A stretch of 64,000 nt of DNA, taken from positions 7,332,648 to 7,396,647 of the forward strand of contig CM073329.1 in NCBI GenBank assembly GCA_037043015.1, written 5' to 3'. The notes beneath the pieces were generated by a model that saw only the letters and a list, made by a program, of their open reading frames with translations, had not been told where the DNA came from and made no database searches. Made by a program: the position numbers and the translations under genes. Shown here one piece after another: positions 60,761-64,000 of the stretch (its first letter is position 1; every line of letters starts with the position of its first letter). Origin of the DNA: Bryum argenteum (Eukaryota > Streptophyta > Bryopsida > Bryales > Bryaceae).

Positions 60761-63700
60761 GATCGTATATACTGTTCACATTACACTGATGAGCTTGGTT
60801 CCCTATTCTGTTTGCTTATGATACATACAAGTTGCCGAAAGTGAGATGACAATCTTAGTTTATGCGAGTCATGATTATCTTACATGGCTGGGTGTCAGTC
60901 GGTATTATCGATGTCGTGGAATGCGATTCGGGAATCTGGTGTACCTTCGATCAATAAGTAACGCTTACTATCTCTCCCAATTTCATGTCATTTTTCTTTT
61001 TAACCGAAACTTTTGAGGTCATTGTTGACACATCGTGAGCTGCTGCACGGTGACTCAAGATCATGGCTGCAGTGTGTAATATCTTATTCAACAGAATCAA
61101 AATACTTGCGGCCGGATCCTTTTATATTGATCGTTGGAACAGTGTCAGTCAGTGGTCACTCCTGGAGGTGCACTTACAGGGTATATGGCACAAGAGATTA
61201 GATCTAAGCTAAGGGGTCAACCTACTGTAGTCGTTGTGCGGCATGTACCTTTCGCCGTGAAATGATTCAGCATTCCTGAGGATCGAAGCCACCAGAGTCC
61301 TTATCGTCGTAGTCCTCATGACGCATTCTCATCGTTGAAGGCCCTTCTTGCACAGACTGGAGACAAGGTTGCCCTAAACGGGAGAGCACCGCTACCGGCA
61401 CAAACAGTAGTTTGTGGTGGGGCCCGACAGTCGGCCGCCGGGCTTTAAGCCGCGCGCTGTTACAGCTCTCTGGCTCTGTGCCTGTGGATGAAAACACTGT
61501 AGAGCATTATTCAACTCCCCGCAAAAACTTTAATATAGACTTGTTCACTTTTGTGTACAGGAGATCATGCCTGGTAATCATGAGGAGCCATCTGGCAGCA
61601 ATCGTGAATTTGGAGCATGTTGGTACTTGTCTCATGTATCTGAGGGCCATAACACATGGGAGGAAAGGCAGTGAGATGGAAGATTCGTATTGGTTCTAAT
61701 TAGCAAGTGGTTGCTATGTTGGAGGAAGTAGGGAGAGTGGTAAGAGTGACATAGAGCAACTTTGTAGCTTTGGGGTTTGCTTCTGATGCTTTGGGATCTA
61801 CATGGCAGTGACATGGCACATGGGAGGCACTTGAAAACTACCAGGCATTAGTGCTTGAAAGTCAAGCGGCAATTGATGAAAAGCGGAGAAAATTCAGAGA
61901 GAGGCGGCGGCAGGCGGCGGCTGCCGATGGTGTGGCATGGCCCTATGGGCCAATCTACACGGGGAGGAGAGGAAGTTTCACCCTTTTCTCCAACGTGGCA
62001 CTTTGCCTTTAAAAGAAATTCTTTTCCTTGATTTTCTCCTTACAATGTGGAGTTACAACCCACTACCAAGCACTAGTGCTCGGTAATGGAGTGGTGCATC
62101 TATTGTGCCCCGTCATTGCCATGTGGATCCCAAAGCAATATCCAAAGTCAATTCCAAAGCTACAAAATTGTTCCATGTCATCCTTGTCACTCCCCCTACT
62201 TCCTCTCATGTGACAACCCCTTGCTAATTTGAACCAATGCTATTCATCCAACTCATTGCCTTTCCTTTTGTGTGGATTGCCCTTGATTCGTTCATACTTG
62301 GATCCCACCGGACCATAGGCTTCAAAAATCGACACTGCCCTTTTTCAACGTTTACTTAGATGCGATTTCTGACTTCTTTTGATCATAGAATCTAGTACCT
62401 TTAAAACTTATACATTCGTATGTCAATCAAATTTATAGATCCACTGAGGTCTTCACTTTTCATAGAATTGATCAAATTACAATATTAGAACAATCATCTT
62501 CTTTTTTGGGATGATATGGATTAAAGGGTTCTAAATTCTTGTTGGTAGGTAACGTACTAGGAAAATGCTTTACTAACTATAACCTCATGGGACCTAAGAT
62601 ATTTAGAGAAAAGCTTGATTTTTCACATGGGGGTATGGTTGAAACCCAAATGCAAAGGTAGGTGTTTGTAAATGCAAAAGGAAATAGAATAACTCTTGTG
62701 CCATAGGAGCATGTTCATGAAAATTGAGCCTTTCCGCATGAAACGGGACTTTCTTGGCCCTAGGATTGGTTTACCATTTCTTCTAAGATGGCAAGCGCTC
62801 ACTCGTTGCTAGAGGCTTTCTCTAATGACATTCTTGTTCAAAGAATATTTCAATAGAGAATACGATAAGTGTCAAGAGTTGAGTGGTGGGAAGTGGTACC
62901 AAGAGCCACAATTCCACAAACCATTAATATTGCAGTGAGACCTGATTAAAAGAATTATATAATTGGGACTTACAATAGTTCCAATATGATACCAAAATTC
63001 CTTTTATATACTAAGTGAAAACTTGGCTTAGTATTCCATTTAGAAACTAAAAAGTAAAATGGTGAAAAAAGTTGAATCTCAAAATTTTGTTGAAAATTCA
63101 AAGTTATGAAACTTCTATTGTGTTTGGGTTGTTATTGAGAATGGATGAGAATATACTAGAGTTTTGATCATTTTATAGCCTATATGAATTCAAATCATCA
63201 ATAAAATTGTGTTTTGGATCACAATCCAAATTCTTCTCCTGGCCAAAGATCGCTCTAGAGGAATATAGTGTTTTGTCCATTTGTTATTTTGCGTTAGAAA
63301 TGACGTATACCCGGACTAGTCGAAATTAGTATGGAAAGGTTGGAAAAAGAGCGCGAGTGCATGTTAAAGCATTTAACATGCTTTTGTCACTGTTGACGTC
63401 CGTTTAACAGTGAGTGCCAATAGTGACACGGTGGGATTTTGGGAGAACAGTTTTTGGTCAAAAATAACAAAACACGTCAACGTTGACATGTACGTCCGTC
63501 CTTGGGGAGTAACTTTAGCACTTCCGTTTTTACCCTTTACTAATATTTTAATGATTAAATATAGTTAGATCCATGTCAAAGACGTTTCTTTAAACTCGGA
63601 TGATGTTTAAAGTGACATGGGCGACGCGTTCAAGTGTGTTACTTTTGATGATTCTTAAATCCTACGTGGAATGCCTTGATGACGTGGAAAGCTTATGTGG

Positions 63701-64000
63701 AGGATATGGGTGGCGAGGACAAGTTGGTGTTTGGTCATGGGGGTGTCAATAGTGACGTTGGCGTTTTTTTGTTGACGCAACTTCATCAACGTGTGTTTAA
63801 AACCCCAATTCCGTTAAAATGGCATTATTAGGTAGAGATGGCACACTCAACTTTTCGAACTTTAGTTCAAGAACCATGTGATATAACAGAATTTTAAGGT
63901 GATATTAGGAAAAATGAGTGAAAATGTATATAAAAGAGTGATATTACCAAAAAAATTGTGATATTACAGAATACACCATTTTGTATGAGCACAAATGTAA
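60761..64000. other. Right end of window, no recognised gene
   Basis: Mixed sequence with short open frames only (such as 61,412-61,699) that show no recognisable domain and no convincing splice pattern. A GC-richer patch near 61,400-61,500 and a GGCGGC-rich patch near 61,900 were checked without result. Confidence 0.45.

Overview
The window looks like nuclear DNA of a streptophyte plant, most likely a bryophyte- or charophyte-like genome; I cannot name the species. The evidence is: spliced genes with GT-AG introns, a SUVR-type histone methyltransferase, a tRNA-derived SINE with target duplication, telobox and TATA promoters, DUF7869-type and hAT transposase relatives, and long AT-rich spacers. 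No rRNA, working tRNA, CRISPR or prokaryotic operon is visible.

Layout. (1) 0-9 kb: a SET-domain gene (+), convergent with a two-exon DDE-type transposase-like gene (-) whose intron is a 136-bp minisatellite. The non-coding DNA around both is rich in GTAC. (2) 10.9-15.5 kb and 54.6-60.8 kb: two arms of a large inverted duplication. Each arm carries two copies of an intronless gene for a 159-aa secreted protein. Two copies are intact and two are frameshifted. (3) 16,982-52,564: everything between the arms is mostly one 35.6-kb element. It has perfect 28-bp terminal inverted repeats, a 4-bp target duplication (TTAT) and an empty-site paralogue just outside. Its own genes are a degenerate FCP1-like phosphatase gene, a large gene with a ParB-like motif and a decayed DUF7869 transposase-like gene. 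(4) 21,684-35,325: a 13.6-kb hAT element nested in an intron of the ParB-like gene. It has a 20-bp TIR with one mismatch and an 8-bp target duplication (GCTAAAAG). It carries a hAT transposase, a RING-H2 gene and a protein-kinase-like gene, separated by strand-asymmetric G/C-rich blocks that include an unbroken run of 154 C. (5) 42.0-42.4 kb: a SINE.

The most unusual signal is a dispersed 23-bp inverted repeat: arm ATTTAGCTCG, 3 variable bases, arm CGAGCTAAAT. I count about 24 copies, all inside the 35.6-kb element and none that I found inside the nested hAT or outside. They sit in all four introns of the ParB-like gene, in phased arrays upstream of both main genes (104-bp and about 83-bp periods), in 3' flanks and once in coding sequence. 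Conserved arms around a free spacer suggest a site for a dimeric DNA-binding protein. The element's own ParB-like protein is an attractive but untested candidate.

Almost all large genes in the mobile elements are broken by single-base indels and very few by nonsense changes. This could be decay or residual homopolymer errors in the assembly, so the frameshift calls should be checked before the copies are called dead.
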